A stretch of DNA of 64,000 nucleotides from contig NZ_PCOQ01000001.1 of assembly GCF_002975275.1 (NCBI RefSeq), positions 310,001 to 374,000 of the forward strand, in the 5' to 3' direction. A program made the translations under genes and the position numbers. The notes under the pieces are model-generated. The model searched no databases. It worked only from the letters and a program-made list of their open reading frames with translations, and was not told the origin of the DNA. Positions 7,627 to 16,314 of the stretch are shown here, piece by piece (the stretch's first letter is position 1; each line of letters starts with the position of its first letter). This stretch comes from Achromobacter sp. MYb9. GTDB lineage: Bacteria > Pseudomonadota > Gammaproteobacteria > Burkholderiales > Burkholderiaceae_B.

Positions 7627-8514
7627 TCACGAAGCGCGCGCCGCGGGCGCCGCGCGGCTGACGATGAAGATGCCGGCCAGGATCAAGACCATGCCGCCCA
7701 CTTCACCCAGCGACGGACGCTCGGACAAGATTGCCCACGCCAGCAGCATCGCCACCACGGGCACGCCCAGGCTGGACAAGCCGGCGATCGACGCCGGCAC
7801 GCGGCGCACAACCTGCAGCCACAGCAACCAACCGGCCGCTGTCGCGATCAGCACGATGTAGGCCATGCCCGTCCATAACGGCCAATCCCACTGCGCGGTC
7901 ATCTGCGGCACCAGATAGGCCACCGGCACCATGACCAGTCCGCCGAACAGCATCTGCCACGCGGTGAACGTCATGACATCCGGCGCATGGCGTTCAAACA
8001 TCCGCTTGGACAACACCGTGCCCACGCCCCAGCACAAACCGCTGCCCAACCCCAGCAGCACGGGGCGGATGTCGCCCAGGCCGTTCCACGGCTCCACGAA
8101 ACAGACCAGGCCCACCGCCGCAAGGCCAATACCCAGCCCGTGCCGGACCGACGGGCGCTCGCCCAACAGCCACCAGGCGAACAACACCACCCAGAACGGC
8201 ATCGTGTAGGCCATCAACGAGACCTTGCCCACGCCGCCCGACACCAGCGCCGTTTGCACGAAACCCTGGAACCCGGCCGTCTGCGTCAACCCGATCAGCA
8301 AAGTCAATTTCCATGGCGGCATGGCCAGCGGCCGCCGCGTGGCGATCGCCAACGCGAACAGCACCAGGCTGCCCGTCACATAGCGCAGCGCCACGAAGTC
8401 GAACGGGCCGATGTAAGGCACGATCAGTTTCATCGCGATCCAACTGCCTGCCCACACCACAATGGTGCTGAGCATCAGGGCTAGCCCTGCGCGATCGAAA
8501 CTGCTGCGGCTCAC
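7627..8514 (-). CDS. EamA/DMT-family permease
   Basis: 295 residues when started at the GTG at 8514, which has CGGAG 8 nt upstream; an extra in-frame ATG at 8562 would add a less likely leader. About ten hydrophobic helices in two similar halves (GLALMLSTIVVWAGSWIAMK; later ILAGIFIV near the end) identify the drug/metabolite transporter superfamily. Export of an amino acid or similar metabolite is usual for the family; the substrate is not predictable here. It lies 66 nt upstream of ltaE on the same strand, so co-transcription with threonine aldolase is possible. Confidence 0.85.
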   Translation of the reverse strand: MSRSSFDRAGLALMLSTIVVWAGSWIAMKLIVPYIGPFDFVALRYVTGSLVLFALAIATRRPLAMPPWKLTLLIGLTQTAGFQGFVQTALVSGGVGKVSLMAYTMPFWVVLFAWWLLGERPSVRHGLGIGLAAVGLVCFVEPWNGLGDIRPVLLGLGSGLCWGVGTVLSKRMFERHAPDVMTFTAWQMLFGGLVMVPVAYLVPQMTAQWDWPLWTGMAYIVLIATAAGWLLWLQVVRRVPASIAGLSSLGVPVVAMLLAWAILSERPSLGEVGGMVLILAGIFIVSRAAPAARAS

Positions 8515-8657
8515 GTCCGTGGCTCCGTGTAGATAAGGGGGTGAAAAAGCAAGGAACAACAAAGAAAAGACGCCCGGACCGGCAATTACCGGTGCGGGCG
8601 TCTGACATTATGCTCCCGTCCTCCCGCAAGCTTGCCGCCGCTTGCGGCGGGCGGGAC

Positions 8658-10637
8658 TTACAGGGGCTTGGCCAACTGTTCCAGAATCGCCGGATTTTCC
8701 AGCGTGGAAACGTCTTGCGTGACTTCCTCGCCCTTGGCCACCACGCGCAGCAGACGGCGCATGATCTTGCCCGAACGCGTCTTGGGCAGGTTGTCGCCGA
8801 AGCGAATGTCCTTGGGCTTGGCGATGGGACCGATCTCCTTGGCCACCCAGTCGCGCAACAGCTTGGCGATGGCCTGCGCCTCGGCGCCTTCCGGACGCGC
8901 CTGCTTCAGCACCACGAACGCCACCACGGCTTCACCCGTCGTATCGTCCGGGCGGCCCACCACGGCGGCTTCCGCCACCAGTTCATGCGCCACCAGCGCC
9001 GACTCGACTTCCATCGTGCCCAGGCGGTGGCCCGACACGTTGAGCACGTCGTCGATCCGGCCCATGATCCAGAAGTAGCCGTCCGCGTCCCGCTGCGCAC
9101 CGTCGCCAGCCAGGTAGTAGCCGCGCAGTTCCGACGGGAAGTAGCTCTTCTTGAAGCGTTCCGGATCGCCCCAGATGTTGCGGATCATCGCGGGCCACGG
9201 GCGCTTGATGACCAGGAAGCCGCCGTTGCCCTTTTCGACGTCGCCGCCGGTTTCATCCACGATGGCCGCGGCGATGCCCGGCAGCGGCAGCGTGCATGAA
9301 CCCGGCTTGGTCGGCGTGGCGCCCGGCAGCGGCGTGATCATGTGGCCGCCGGTTTCGGTCTGCCACCACGTGTCCACGATCGGGCAACGTTCGCGGCCGA
9401 TGTTCTTGTGATACCAGATCCAGGCTTCGGGGTTGATGGGCTCGCCCACCGTGCCGATGATGCGCAAGCTGTCCAGATCGTAGTTCTTCGGATGCGCGTC
9501 GGGCGTTGCCTCGGACGCCTTGATCAGCGAACGGATGGCGGTGGGCGCCGTGTAGAACGTCGTCACCTTGTGGCGCGCGATCATGTCCCAGAAGCGGCCG
9601 GCGTTGGGGTAGGTCGGCACGCCTTCGAACACGACTTGCGTCAGGCCGGCGGCCAGCGGGCCGTAGGTGATGTAGGTATGGCCCGTGACCCAGCCCACGT
9701 CGGCCGTGCACCAATAGACGTCATCCTTGCGGGCGTCGAACGTCCATTTCACGGTCAGCAGCGCCCACAGCAGGTAGCCCGCCGATGAATGCTGCACACC
9801 CTTGGGCTTGCCCGTGGAGCCCGACGTGTACAGGATGAAAAGCGGATGCTCGGCGTTGACCGGCACGGGTTCGCAGGTGTCGGGCTGGCCGGCCTCGACG
9901 TCGTGCATCCACAGATCGCGGCCTTCGGTCCATTGCACCTTGCCGCCCGTGCGGCGGTACACGATGACCTTGGAAATAGCTTCGCAACCGCCCATCGCGA
10001 TGGCATCTTCCACCGCCGGCTTCAGCGGGATGGTCTTGCCGCCACGCACTTGCTCGTCCGCGGTGATGACCAGCGACGCGCCCACATCCACGATGCGCTC
10101 TTGCAGGCTCTTGGCCGAGAAGCCGCCAAACACCACCGAATGCGTCACGCCCAGGCGCGCGCAGGCCTGCATGGCCACCACGGCTTCGATCGACATGGGC
10201 ATGTAGATGATGGCGCGGTCGCCCTTCTTGTAGCCCAGTGCGGTCAGGCCGTTGGCAAAGCGGCACACGCGCGCCAGCAATTCGCGGTAGCTGACCTTGT
10301 TCACCGAGCCATCGTCGCCTTCGAAGATGATGGCGGTCTTGTCGGCGTTGCCGTTGGTCAGATGCACGTCCAGGCAATTGGCCGAGACGTTCAGTTCGCC
10401 GTCGCCAAACCAGCGGTAGAACGGGGCGTCCGACTCATCCAGCACCTGCGTGAACGGCTTGGTCCACGTCAGGTTGTCGCGGGCCTGTCCGGCCCAGAAG
10501 CCGTCGAAATCGTTTTCGACCTGGGCGCACAACGCGTTGTAGGCCTCCATGCTGGGAATCGCCGCGCCCTTGGCCGCACGCTCGGGCGGCGGAAAGACGC
10601 GGGTTTCTACCAGTACGGACTCAATGGCATTCGACAT
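8658..10637 (-). CDS. acs: Acetyl-CoA synthetase (AMP-forming)
   Basis: 659 residues from ATG 10637 (GGAGAC 6 nt upstream); the much longer open frame is rejected as leader. Adenylation motifs are complete: [11 protein letters not shown] at about 268-278, [11 protein letters not shown], and the C-terminal [11 protein letters not shown] with the catalytic/acetylation lysine at about 623. It activates acetate to acetyl-CoA through acetyl-AMP. It is the last gene of a same-strand run prpE, GlcG-like, UMF1 MFS, acs, but a 340-nt gap with a strong hairpin separates it from the MFS gene, so it probably has its own promoter. Confidence 0.95.
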   Translation of the reverse strand: MSNAIESVLVETRVFPPPERAAKGAAIPSMEAYNALCAQVENDFDGFWAGQARDNLTWTKPFTQVLDESDAPFYRWFGDGELNVSANCLDVHLTNGNADKTAIIFEGDDGSVNKVSYRELLARVCRFANGLTALGYKKGDRAIIYMPMSIEAVVAMQACARLGVTHSVVFGGFSAKSLQERIVDVGASLVITADEQVRGGKTIPLKPAVEDAIAMGGCEAISKVIVYRRTGGKVQWTEGRDLWMHDVEAGQPDTCEPVPVNAEHPLFILYTSGSTGKPKGVQHSSAGYLLWALLTVKWTFDARKDDVYWCTADVGWVTGHTYITYGPLAAGLTQVVFEGVPTYPNAGRFWDMIARHKVTTFYTAPTAIRSLIKASEATPDAHPKNYDLDSLRIIGTVGEPINPEAWIWYHKNIGRERCPIVDTWWQTETGGHMITPLPGATPTKPGSCTLPLPGIAAAIVDETGGDVEKGNGGFLVIKRPWPAMIRNIWGDPERFKKSYFPSELRGYYLAGDGAQRDADGYFWIMGRIDDVLNVSGHRLGTMEVESALVAHELVAEAAVVGRPDDTTGEAVVAFVVLKQARPEGAEAQAIAKLLRDWVAKEIGPIAKPKDIRFGDNLPKTRSGKIMRRLLRVVAKGEEVTQDVSTLENPAILEQLAKPL

Positions 10638-10976
10638 GATCTTGTCTCCAATCGGTGATTCTGTTTGTTTGTGCTGCTGTTTTATTACCCACCCGCCACC
10701 GTATCGCCGCGCTCTTACGGGCACCTTACGCAAAATGCGGGCCGGAGCCCGCATGCGTGCGTGACCGCAGAGACCTGACAGCGCCGGCTCAGGGCGGGAA
10801 ACACCGGAACGGCATCGACCCCAACGGCACGAACAAGCTGACAACGCACCGGCATAGCGGTGCAAAGCAATCCGCTTGATGCCTCGCGCGGCGCGCGATG
10901 CATCAAAGGCAGTTCATAAGGATAGCAGCCCGGCCGGGGGCGGTGGCCGCGGCAGACCCGCGCGGGCCGCGCAAGA
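10638..10976. other. 339-nt gene-free interval upstream of acs
   Basis: This interval separates the MFS gene from acs, both on the minus strand. It contains a near-perfect palindrome at 10876-10906. The half next to acs is less GC-rich and is the likely acs promoter region. Short open frames here show no family signature or ribosome binding site, and I do not call a gene. Confidence 0.6.
10876..10906. repeat. 31-nt palindrome between the MFS gene and acs
   Basis: TTGATGC (10876-10882) pairs with GCATCAA (10900-10906), and inside it TCGCGCG (10884-10890) pairs with CGCGCGA (10892-10898), leaving only one mismatched pair and a central G. There is no T run on either side, so it is not a classic terminator. 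It may be a terminator without a U-tract, an mRNA-stabilising hairpin or a protein-binding site. Confidence 0.7.
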
Positions 10977-12320
10977 TCAGACGGCGGGACGGCGGGCCAG
11001 GCCGCGTTTCATGTCCACGCGCGACAACAGGGCCAGGCCGCCCACGAAAAACAGGCCGGTCACCAGGATGGCCAGGCGGTGGTCGCCGTGCGTGACCCAG
11101 GTCACCAGACCGTAGGTCAGCGGCCCGATCACCGCCGCCAGCTGCACGGCGAAAGTCCATAGCGAGAAGAACTCGGCCAATCGTCCGGCGGGCGCCAGCG
11201 CCCCCGTCATGGCACGGCCGGCGCTTTGGGTCGTGCCCATGCACAGGCCGGCCAGCGTGGCCGCCACCCAGAACACCGGCGCCGTCGTCGCCGCATACGC
11301 AACCAGCACCATCACGATCCAGCCGCACAAGGTGATGGCCAACGCCGGCTTGTGGCCGATGCGGTCCTGCACGTAGCCGAACGAAAATGCGCCCAACGCC
11401 GCGCCGATGTTCACCGTGAAGACCAGCAGCATGATCTGGGGCGTGGTGAAGCCCATGACCTCGGACGCATACACGGCCGCCAGCGTGATGACCACCGAAA
11501 TGCCCGCCTGATAGCAGGCGATGCACATCAGCAGCCGGCGGAATTCGGGAAAGTGCAAACCTGTCTCGCGCCAGGCATAGGCCAGGCGCTTGAGCATGTG
11601 CAACGCCTTCAGCTTGTCCTGCTGCGGGCGCGTGCGCTCTTTCAGCAAAAAGAAGGACGGCAGCGCCGCCAGCGCGAACACCGCGGCGGTGACAACGATG
11701 ACCCACGGCACGAAGTGTTCCGCGGTCATGCCGCGCCCTTCGGCCAGCGTCACGACCACCAGCGACAGGCCCAGCGTGAGCATGCCGCCGCAATAACCGA
11801 AGCTCCAGCCCCAGCCCGACACGCGGCCCAGCGCTGCCGGCCTGGCCAGTTCCGGCAGGAACGCCGCCACCATGGACTCGCCCACGCAGTAGCAGTAGTT
11901 GGACACGACGATGGCGGCCAGCGCCAGCCAGACGTCGCCCGGCCCGGCCTGCGTCAGCACCAGCGTCGCGGCCACGCAGCCGATGGTGCTGGTGTAGAGC
12001 AGACGGCGCTTGCTGCCGCTGGCGTCCGCGCGGGCGCCCAGCGTGGGCATGGTCAGCATGATGAGCAGGTAGGACAGCGACAGCGCCGCGGTCCAGGCCA
12101 GCGTGGCCCACGGGGCGCGCCCGCCGACCACACCGACGAAATAGGTGCTGAACACCGCCGTGAGGATCACGGTGGTGTAGCCGGAATTCGCGAAGTCGTA
12201 CATGGCCCAGGCCCAGACTTCGCGTTTGGCCACGCCAGGATTCAGGGGGCTTGCGTCCCCTGCCCCGGCGTTCGGCATGGGACCGTCAGCGGACGGTCCC
12301 GGCGGCTGCGGCTGGCTCAC
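10977..12320 (-). CDS. MFS transporter of the UMF1 (Atg22-like) family
   Basis: 447 residues from a GTG start that overlaps the upstream stop (GTGA). VWAWAMYDFANSGYTTVILTAVF is the characteristic first-helix signature of UMF1/Atg22-like permeases (the quoted stretch spans about residues 35-57). About 12 hydrophobic helices follow, with a polar central loop near LKERTRPQQDKLKALHMLKR. Substrates of bacterial members are poorly known. Tight coupling to prpE and a GlcG-like gene suggests uptake of a short-chain acid or related compound, which is inference. Confidence 0.85.
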   Translation of the reverse strand: MSQPQPPGPSADGPMPNAGAGDASPLNPGVAKREVWAWAMYDFANSGYTTVILTAVFSTYFVGVVGGRAPWATLAWTAALSLSYLLIMLTMPTLGARADASGSKRRLLYTSTIGCVAATLVLTQAGPGDVWLALAAIVVSNYCYCVGESMVAAFLPELARPAALGRVSGWGWSFGYCGGMLTLGLSLVVVTLAEGRGMTAEHFVPWVIVVTAAVFALAALPSFFLLKERTRPQQDKLKALHMLKRLAYAWRETGLHFPEFRRLLMCIACYQAGISVVITLAAVYASEVMGFTTPQIMLLVFTVNIGAALGAFSFGYVQDRIGHKPALAITLCGWIVMVLVAYAATTAPVFWVAATLAGLCMGTTQSAGRAMTGALAPAGRLAEFFSLWTFAVQLAAVIGPLTYGLVTWVTHGDHRLAILVTGLFFVGGLALLSRVDMKRGLARRPAV

Positions 12321-12724
12321 AGGCCCAGCGCGGCAATACCAGCTTGTGCGATCAGCACGTCTTCGGTGGACTTCACGCCCGACACGCCCACGGCACCCAC
12401 CACATGGCCGTCGACGGTGATCGGCACCCCGCCTTCCAGCATGCCGTCGATCAGCGGCGCCGACAGGAACGACACGCGGCCGGTGTTGATCATCTCTTCG
12501 TAGATGCGCGATTCGCGGCGGCCCAGCGCGGCGGTCTTGGCCTTCGAGGGCGAGATGTGTGCCGAAATCGGGGCCGCGCCGTCCAGGCGCAGCATGCCAA
12601 GCAGATGGCCACCATCATCGACCACGGAAATGGTCACGGCCCATTTGTTCTGCACGGCGTGTGCTTCGGCCGCGGCGAGGATCTTCTTGACGTCTTCGGC
12701 GCTCAGCACGGGTTTGGTATTCAT
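12317..12724 (-). CDS. GlcG/HbpS-family (DUF336) protein
   Basis: 135 residues covering the whole domain: LSAEDVKKILAAAEAHA, ISVVDDGGHLLGMLRLDGA, SKAKTAALGRRES, then GGVPITVDGHVVGAVGVSG. Family members include the haem-binding HbpS and GlcG of the glycolate locus, but most have no known activity. The start overlaps the prpE stop (ATGA), and the stop overlaps the MFS start (GTGA), so the three genes form a translationally coupled operon. The middle position between an acyl-CoA synthetase and a permease suggests a role in short-chain acid use; this is inference. Confidence 0.88.
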   Translation of the reverse strand: MNTKPVLSAEDVKKILAAAEAHAVQNKWAVTISVVDDGGHLLGMLRLDGAAPISAHISPSKAKTAALGRRESRIYEEMINTGRVSFLSAPLIDGMLEGGVPITVDGHVVGAVGVSGVKSTEDVLIAQAGIAALGL

Positions 12725-14610
12725 TGCAGCGACTCCTTGATCTGTTCCAGGGCGTTGGGATCTTCAATGGTCGTCAGGTCTCCAGGGTCGCGTCCTTCGC
12801 AAACCGCGACGATCGCACGGCGCAGCACCTTGCCGGACCGGGTCTTGGGCAAAGCGCCCACGAACCGGATCCGGGCGGGCCTGGCCACCGCTCCCAGCTG
12901 ATCTTCCACCAGCCGCATGATATCGCCTTCCAGCTGCTTTGCCCCTTCCGGCGTGTCGGCGCTGGCGGGATTCTTCAATACCGCGAAGGCCATCGCCACT
13001 TGCCCCTTCAGCGCATCGGCCACGCCGACCACCGCGCATTCCGCGATGCCGCTGTGGCTGTTGACCGATTCCTCGATCTCGCGCGTGCCCAGGCGGTGGC
13101 CCGCCACATTGATCACGTCGTCGGTACGGCCCAGGATGAACCAGTAGCCGTCGGCGTCCACCCGCCCCCAGTCAAAGGTCGAATACACCTGGCGGCCGGG
13201 AATCGAGGTGAAGTACGTCTGGACGAAACGCGCGTCGTCTCCCCAGATGGTGGACATCGCGCCTGGCGGCAGCGGCGGCACGATGGCCACCACCCCTTTC
13301 TCGTCCGGCCCCAGGTCTTCGCCCGTGGATTCGCTGACGATGCGCGCATCGAACCCATACACCGGAAAGGACGGGCTGCCGAAACGTGTCGGCACCCGCT
13401 CCACGCCGGGCTGGGCGGACAGGATGGGCCAGCCAGATTCGGTCTGCCAATAGTTGTCGATGATGGGCTTGCCCAGGCCTTCCGATATCCATTGGGCGGT
13501 GGGTTCGTCCAGCGGCTCGCCCGCCAGATAGACGGCGCGCAGGCTGGAAAGATCGTGGCGCTTCAGTAGCGCCGGGTCCTGGCGCTTCAGGACGCGCACC
13601 GCCGTCGGCGCGGAAAACAGGGTGTTCACGCCGAACTGTTCGACCAGCTTCCAAAGGATCGCGCCATCAGGACGCACGGGCGTGCCTTCGTACAGCACCG
13701 TCGCCTGCCCGCCAATCAGGGGGCCGTAGATGATGTAGGAATGCCCCACCACCCAGCCGATGTCGCTGGTGCAGAAAAATGTGTCGCCCGCGCGCCCGTT
13801 GAACAGGTATTCCATCGACGACGCAAGCGCCACCGCATAGCCGCCGGTATCGCGCTGCACGCCCTTGGGCTTGCCGGTGGTGCCGGACGTATAAAGGATG
13901 TAGCTGGGTTCGGACGATTCCAGCCATTGCACCGGCACGTGCTCGCCGCGATGGCGCTCGCGCAGCGTCGCATAGTCCAGGTCGCGCCCGGCCACGGGTT
14001 CGAACGGCGCCAAGCCTCGGTCGAACACCACCACCGAGGCCGGCGGCGTCTTGGCCAGGCTCAGCGCCCGGTCCAGCAGCGGCTTATACGGCACGATCTT
14101 GCCGCCGCGCGAGCCGCCGTCGGTGCAGACCACCACTTTCGGCGCCGCGTCGTCGATGCGTTGGGCCAGGTTGACGGACGCAAACCCGCCGAACACCACC
14201 GAGTGCACCGCGCCGATCCGGGCGCAGGCCAGCATCGTGAACACCGCTTCCGGCACCATCGGCATGTACAACAGCACGCGGTCGCCGCGCCCCACCCCCA
14301 ACCCTTTCAGCATGGCGGCCGCCGCGTTGACCTCTTCATAGACGTCCTGGCGGGTGTAGACGCGCTCGCGCTCCACTTCGGTGGACACCCAGATCAGCGC
14401 CGGCTTGTCAGCCTGCGTCGGCAACCACCGGTCGACGGCGTTGTAGCAAAGATTGGTCTGCCCGCCTACGAACCACTTGGCGAATGGCGGCCGCGAGAAA
14501 TCCAGGACAGACTCAAACGGCGTCTCCCAGTGGATGCGACCCGCCTCTTCGCGCCAGAAGCCATCTCGGTCATGCAATGATCTGTAATGGAAATCCCGGG
14601 TTTTTTGCAT
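12721..14610 (-). CDS. prpE: Propionyl-CoA synthetase
   Basis: 629 residues, the usual PrpE length and shorter than Acs. Motifs: YTSGTTGKPKG at about 237-247, DNYWQTESGWPI (the PrpE version of the A5 core), GHRLGTREIEE, and [12 protein letters not shown] with the catalytic lysine at about 593. It converts propionate, ATP and CoA to propionyl-CoA. Heads an operon with the GlcG-like and UMF1 MFS genes; no prpBCD genes are in the window. The upstream 285 nt are shared with the divergent lipoprotein gene and hold a CGCCTTAAGGCG palindrome at 14635-14646. Confidence 0.93.
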   Translation of the reverse strand: MQKTRDFHYRSLHDRDGFWREEAGRIHWETPFESVLDFSRPPFAKWFVGGQTNLCYNAVDRWLPTQADKPALIWVSTEVERERVYTRQDVYEEVNAAAAMLKGLGVGRGDRVLLYMPMVPEAVFTMLACARIGAVHSVVFGGFASVNLAQRIDDAAPKVVVCTDGGSRGGKIVPYKPLLDRALSLAKTPPASVVVFDRGLAPFEPVAGRDLDYATLRERHRGEHVPVQWLESSEPSYILYTSGTTGKPKGVQRDTGGYAVALASSMEYLFNGRAGDTFFCTSDIGWVVGHSYIIYGPLIGGQATVLYEGTPVRPDGAILWKLVEQFGVNTLFSAPTAVRVLKRQDPALLKRHDLSSLRAVYLAGEPLDEPTAQWISEGLGKPIIDNYWQTESGWPILSAQPGVERVPTRFGSPSFPVYGFDARIVSESTGEDLGPDEKGVVAIVPPLPPGAMSTIWGDDARFVQTYFTSIPGRQVYSTFDWGRVDADGYWFILGRTDDVINVAGHRLGTREIEESVNSHSGIAECAVVGVADALKGQVAMAFAVLKNPASADTPEGAKQLEGDIMRLVEDQLGAVARPARIRFVGALPKTRSGKVLRRAIVAVCEGRDPGDLTTIEDPNALEQIKESLQ

Positions 14611-14634
14611 TTATGTCTCCTGTTATCGTTCGTA

Positions 14635-14646
14635 CGCCTTAAGGCG
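14635..14646. promoter_or_regulatory. 12-bp palindrome in the prpE leader/promoter region
   Basis: CGCCTTAAGGCG is a perfect palindrome 25 nt before the prpE start codon, in the region shared with the divergent lipoprotein gene. It is short, so this may be chance; it could also be an operator half. Confidence 0.3.
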
Positions 14647-14895
14647 GATTGATTTCTTGCGAATCATTCGGTCATTTTGGTAGGCGAACCTTGCACGAGG
14701 CTTGCCACAAGTCAAAATATTCCACCAAATATCCAAGCGTCATGGATAAATAGCCGATCTGTCACCGACCGGTCTTGAAAGTTTGGTAGAATCCCCGCGA
14801 AGTTGTAGATAATTGTTGATTTTGCTGACATTTCGGCCCGATCCACGGCTAATCCCGTGGTTTTCGCTGTCATCCAGCAAGTCATCCCCAGGCGA

Positions 14896-15561
14896 ATGCA
14901 TCGACACTCCATACTCGCGCGATTCAATTCATCCACTGGCCAAACGTACCGGGGTCTGCGTACGCTCGCGTTGATGGCATGTGTGGCGGGTTTGGCAGGT
15001 TGTGCTGGCACTGGCCAGAAGTCAACCGCCCAAACGTCCGAGATTGATCCGTACGAAATGGAGTGGGTTGCCACCGCCGATGATCCCATCGGTATGCTGG
15101 TCAGCCACAAATTCAAGCGCGATCGCCAACAGAACCGCACCAGCGCGGCCGTGGGCAGCGACAACGCCATGGTCAGCGAAGCCCTGAACTACCTGGGCAT
15201 CCGTTACCGCTTCGGCGGCAGTTCCCCCGATACCGGATTCGATTGCAGCGGCCTGGTCACTTACTCGGCCGAGCGTTCGCTGGGCCTGAAGCTGCCTCGC
15301 AATGCCGCGGAAATGGCCCAGCAAGGCATCTCCGTCGCCAAAAATGAACTCAAGGCCGGTGACCTGGTTTTCTTCAACACGATGGGCCGCCGCTATTCCC
15401 ACGTGGGCATCTACCTGGGCGACGATCGCTTCGTGCACTCGCCCAGCGCCGGCGGCGTGGTCCGCGTCGAAAGCATGACCATGGCCTACTGGTCCAAGCG
15501 CTACAACGGCGCCCGCCGCCTGGACAACAGCCTGATGGCGTCCGCCCGCGCCGCGAATTGA
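14896..15561 (+). CDS. NlpC/P60 (C40) cell-wall peptidase, lipoprotein
   Basis: 221 residues from ATG 14896 (AGGCGA just upstream); a GTG at 14857 would add 13 residues. A lipoprotein signal ends in LAGC with the lipidated cysteine at 36. The NlpC/P60 domain covers about 95-205: GFDCSGL with catalytic Cys117, YSHVGIYLG with His169, and His181 as the third polar residue. Such enzymes cut stem peptides of peptidoglycan (gamma-D-Glu-meso-Dpm bonds), here probably from the inner face of the outer membrane. Single gene ending in a bidirectional terminator. Confidence 0.9.
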   Translation: MHRHSILARFNSSTGQTYRGLRTLALMACVAGLAGCAGTGQKSTAQTSEIDPYEMEWVATADDPIGMLVSHKFKRDRQQNRTSAAVGSDNAMVSEALNYLGIRYRFGGSSPDTGFDCSGLVTYSAERSLGLKLPRNAAEMAQQGISVAKNELKAGDLVFFNTMGRRYSHVGIYLGDDRFVHSPSAGGVVRVESMTMAYWSKRYNGARRLDNSLMASARAAN

Positions 15562-15615
15562 ACCTCGCTACCGGCATCGTCGCATAAGTCGGCTGTCGGA
15601 CACCATCCCCCAAAA

Positions 15616-15653
15616 GCAAAACGCCGTCAGACTCTTGTCTGACGGCGTTTTTC
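15616..15653 (+). terminator. Bidirectional terminator between the NlpC/P60 and DUF2325 genes
   Basis: AAACGCCGTCAGAC (15618-15631 region) and GTCTGACGGCGTTT (15637-15650) form a 14-bp stem around TCTT, with A residues before it and T residues after it. It can serve the plus-strand lipoprotein gene and the minus-strand DUF2325 gene. Confidence 0.9.
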
Positions 15654-15742
15654 ATTGCTCTTCGCGGGTCAGGGGCCAAAGCCCCACGCCGCAGGCCGTT
15701 TCCGGCCTCCCCAGTTCTTGTGTTCCATCGGCAAGTGGAAAA

Positions 15743-16066
15743 TCAGTGCACGGTGCCTGCACGCGGGCACAGGCCGCATTGCTGCAGGGCCTGCTGCATG
15801 CTGCAGACCGAACGGCGACAAGCCACGACCCGGATGCCACCGCGCTGCGCGGCGTTACGGAAGGTCTTCATGACGTTGTGCCCCAGGAAATCCGTCAGCA
15901 GGATGACCAGCTGCGTGCCCGACGGGAGTTGAAGCGTTTTCTTCTGATGCGAGGGATCGCGGCCACTGATGTGGTGCGTGATCGAAATATTGTGTCCTTT
16001 CAGCAGATCCGGGATATTGCCCAGTCGATCTGCGCCAACCACTACTGCACTGAGTCCTGCCGTCAT
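15743..16066 (-). CDS. DUF2325 protein behind a probable Fur-regulated promoter
   Basis: 107 residues from ATG 16066 (GAGG about 7 nt upstream); a GTG at 16078 is less likely. LSAVVVGADRLGNIPDLL, ITHHISGRDPSHQKK, VILLTDFLGHNVMKTFRNAA and GIRVVACRRSVCSM define DUF2325, a small Rossmann-like family with conserved cysteines near the C-terminus (also QQCGLC). Function is not established. A good Fur-box match overlaps a sigma-70-like -10 just upstream, so expression is probably iron-repressed. It stands alone between two terminators. Confidence 0.85.
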   Translation of the reverse strand: MTAGLSAVVVGADRLGNIPDLLKGHNISITHHISGRDPSHQKKTLQLPSGTQLVILLTDFLGHNVMKTFRNAAQRGGIRVVACRRSVCSMQQALQQCGLCPRAGTVH

Positions 16067-16099
16067 GATGAACCTCACTGGTCGTTGAGCCTGGATGTA

Positions 16100-16127
16100 A
16101 TGATAATGATTCCTATTTTTTAGTCAA
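16100..16127 (-). promoter_or_regulatory. Sigma-70 promoter overlapped by a Fur box, upstream of the DUF2325 gene
   Basis: On the minus strand TTGACT (16127-16122), a 16-nt spacer and TATCAT (16105-16100) make a near-consensus promoter about 35 nt before the start codon. The plus-strand sequence TGATAATGATTCCTA at 16101-16115 matches the first 11 positions of the Fur 7-1-7 consensus TGATAATNATTATCA, so bound Fur would cover the -10 element. Confidence 0.65.
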
Positions 16128-16248
16128 CTTAAATGAGATCGGTTCTTATTTAATAATATTAATGAGCTTACCGAAAGGGATAGCGAGATTTGCTATCAGC
16201 CAAGGAACTCGCGGCTTTCCAGGGGGTCGTTGTCGTCGGAGCGCCCAA

Positions 16249-16287
16249 GAAAAAAGCGCGCCGTCCGAAGACGCCGCGCTTTTTTTG
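16249..16287 (-). terminator. Terminator of cysB
   Basis: An A run (16249-16255), a stem GCGCGCCGTC / GACGCCGCGC with one mismatch around CGAA, and a T run (16280-16286) make a bidirectional-looking terminator 28 nt after the cysB stop. It also shields the DUF2325 promoter. Confidence 0.85.
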
Positions 16288-16314
16288 CGGGTGGCCAGCG
16301 GCCGATCCGACCGC

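Noticed and set aside
10638-10976. Possible small genes in the interval upstream of acs
   Set aside because: Frames of 60-80 codons exist on both strands, but none has a ribosome binding site or recognisable features.
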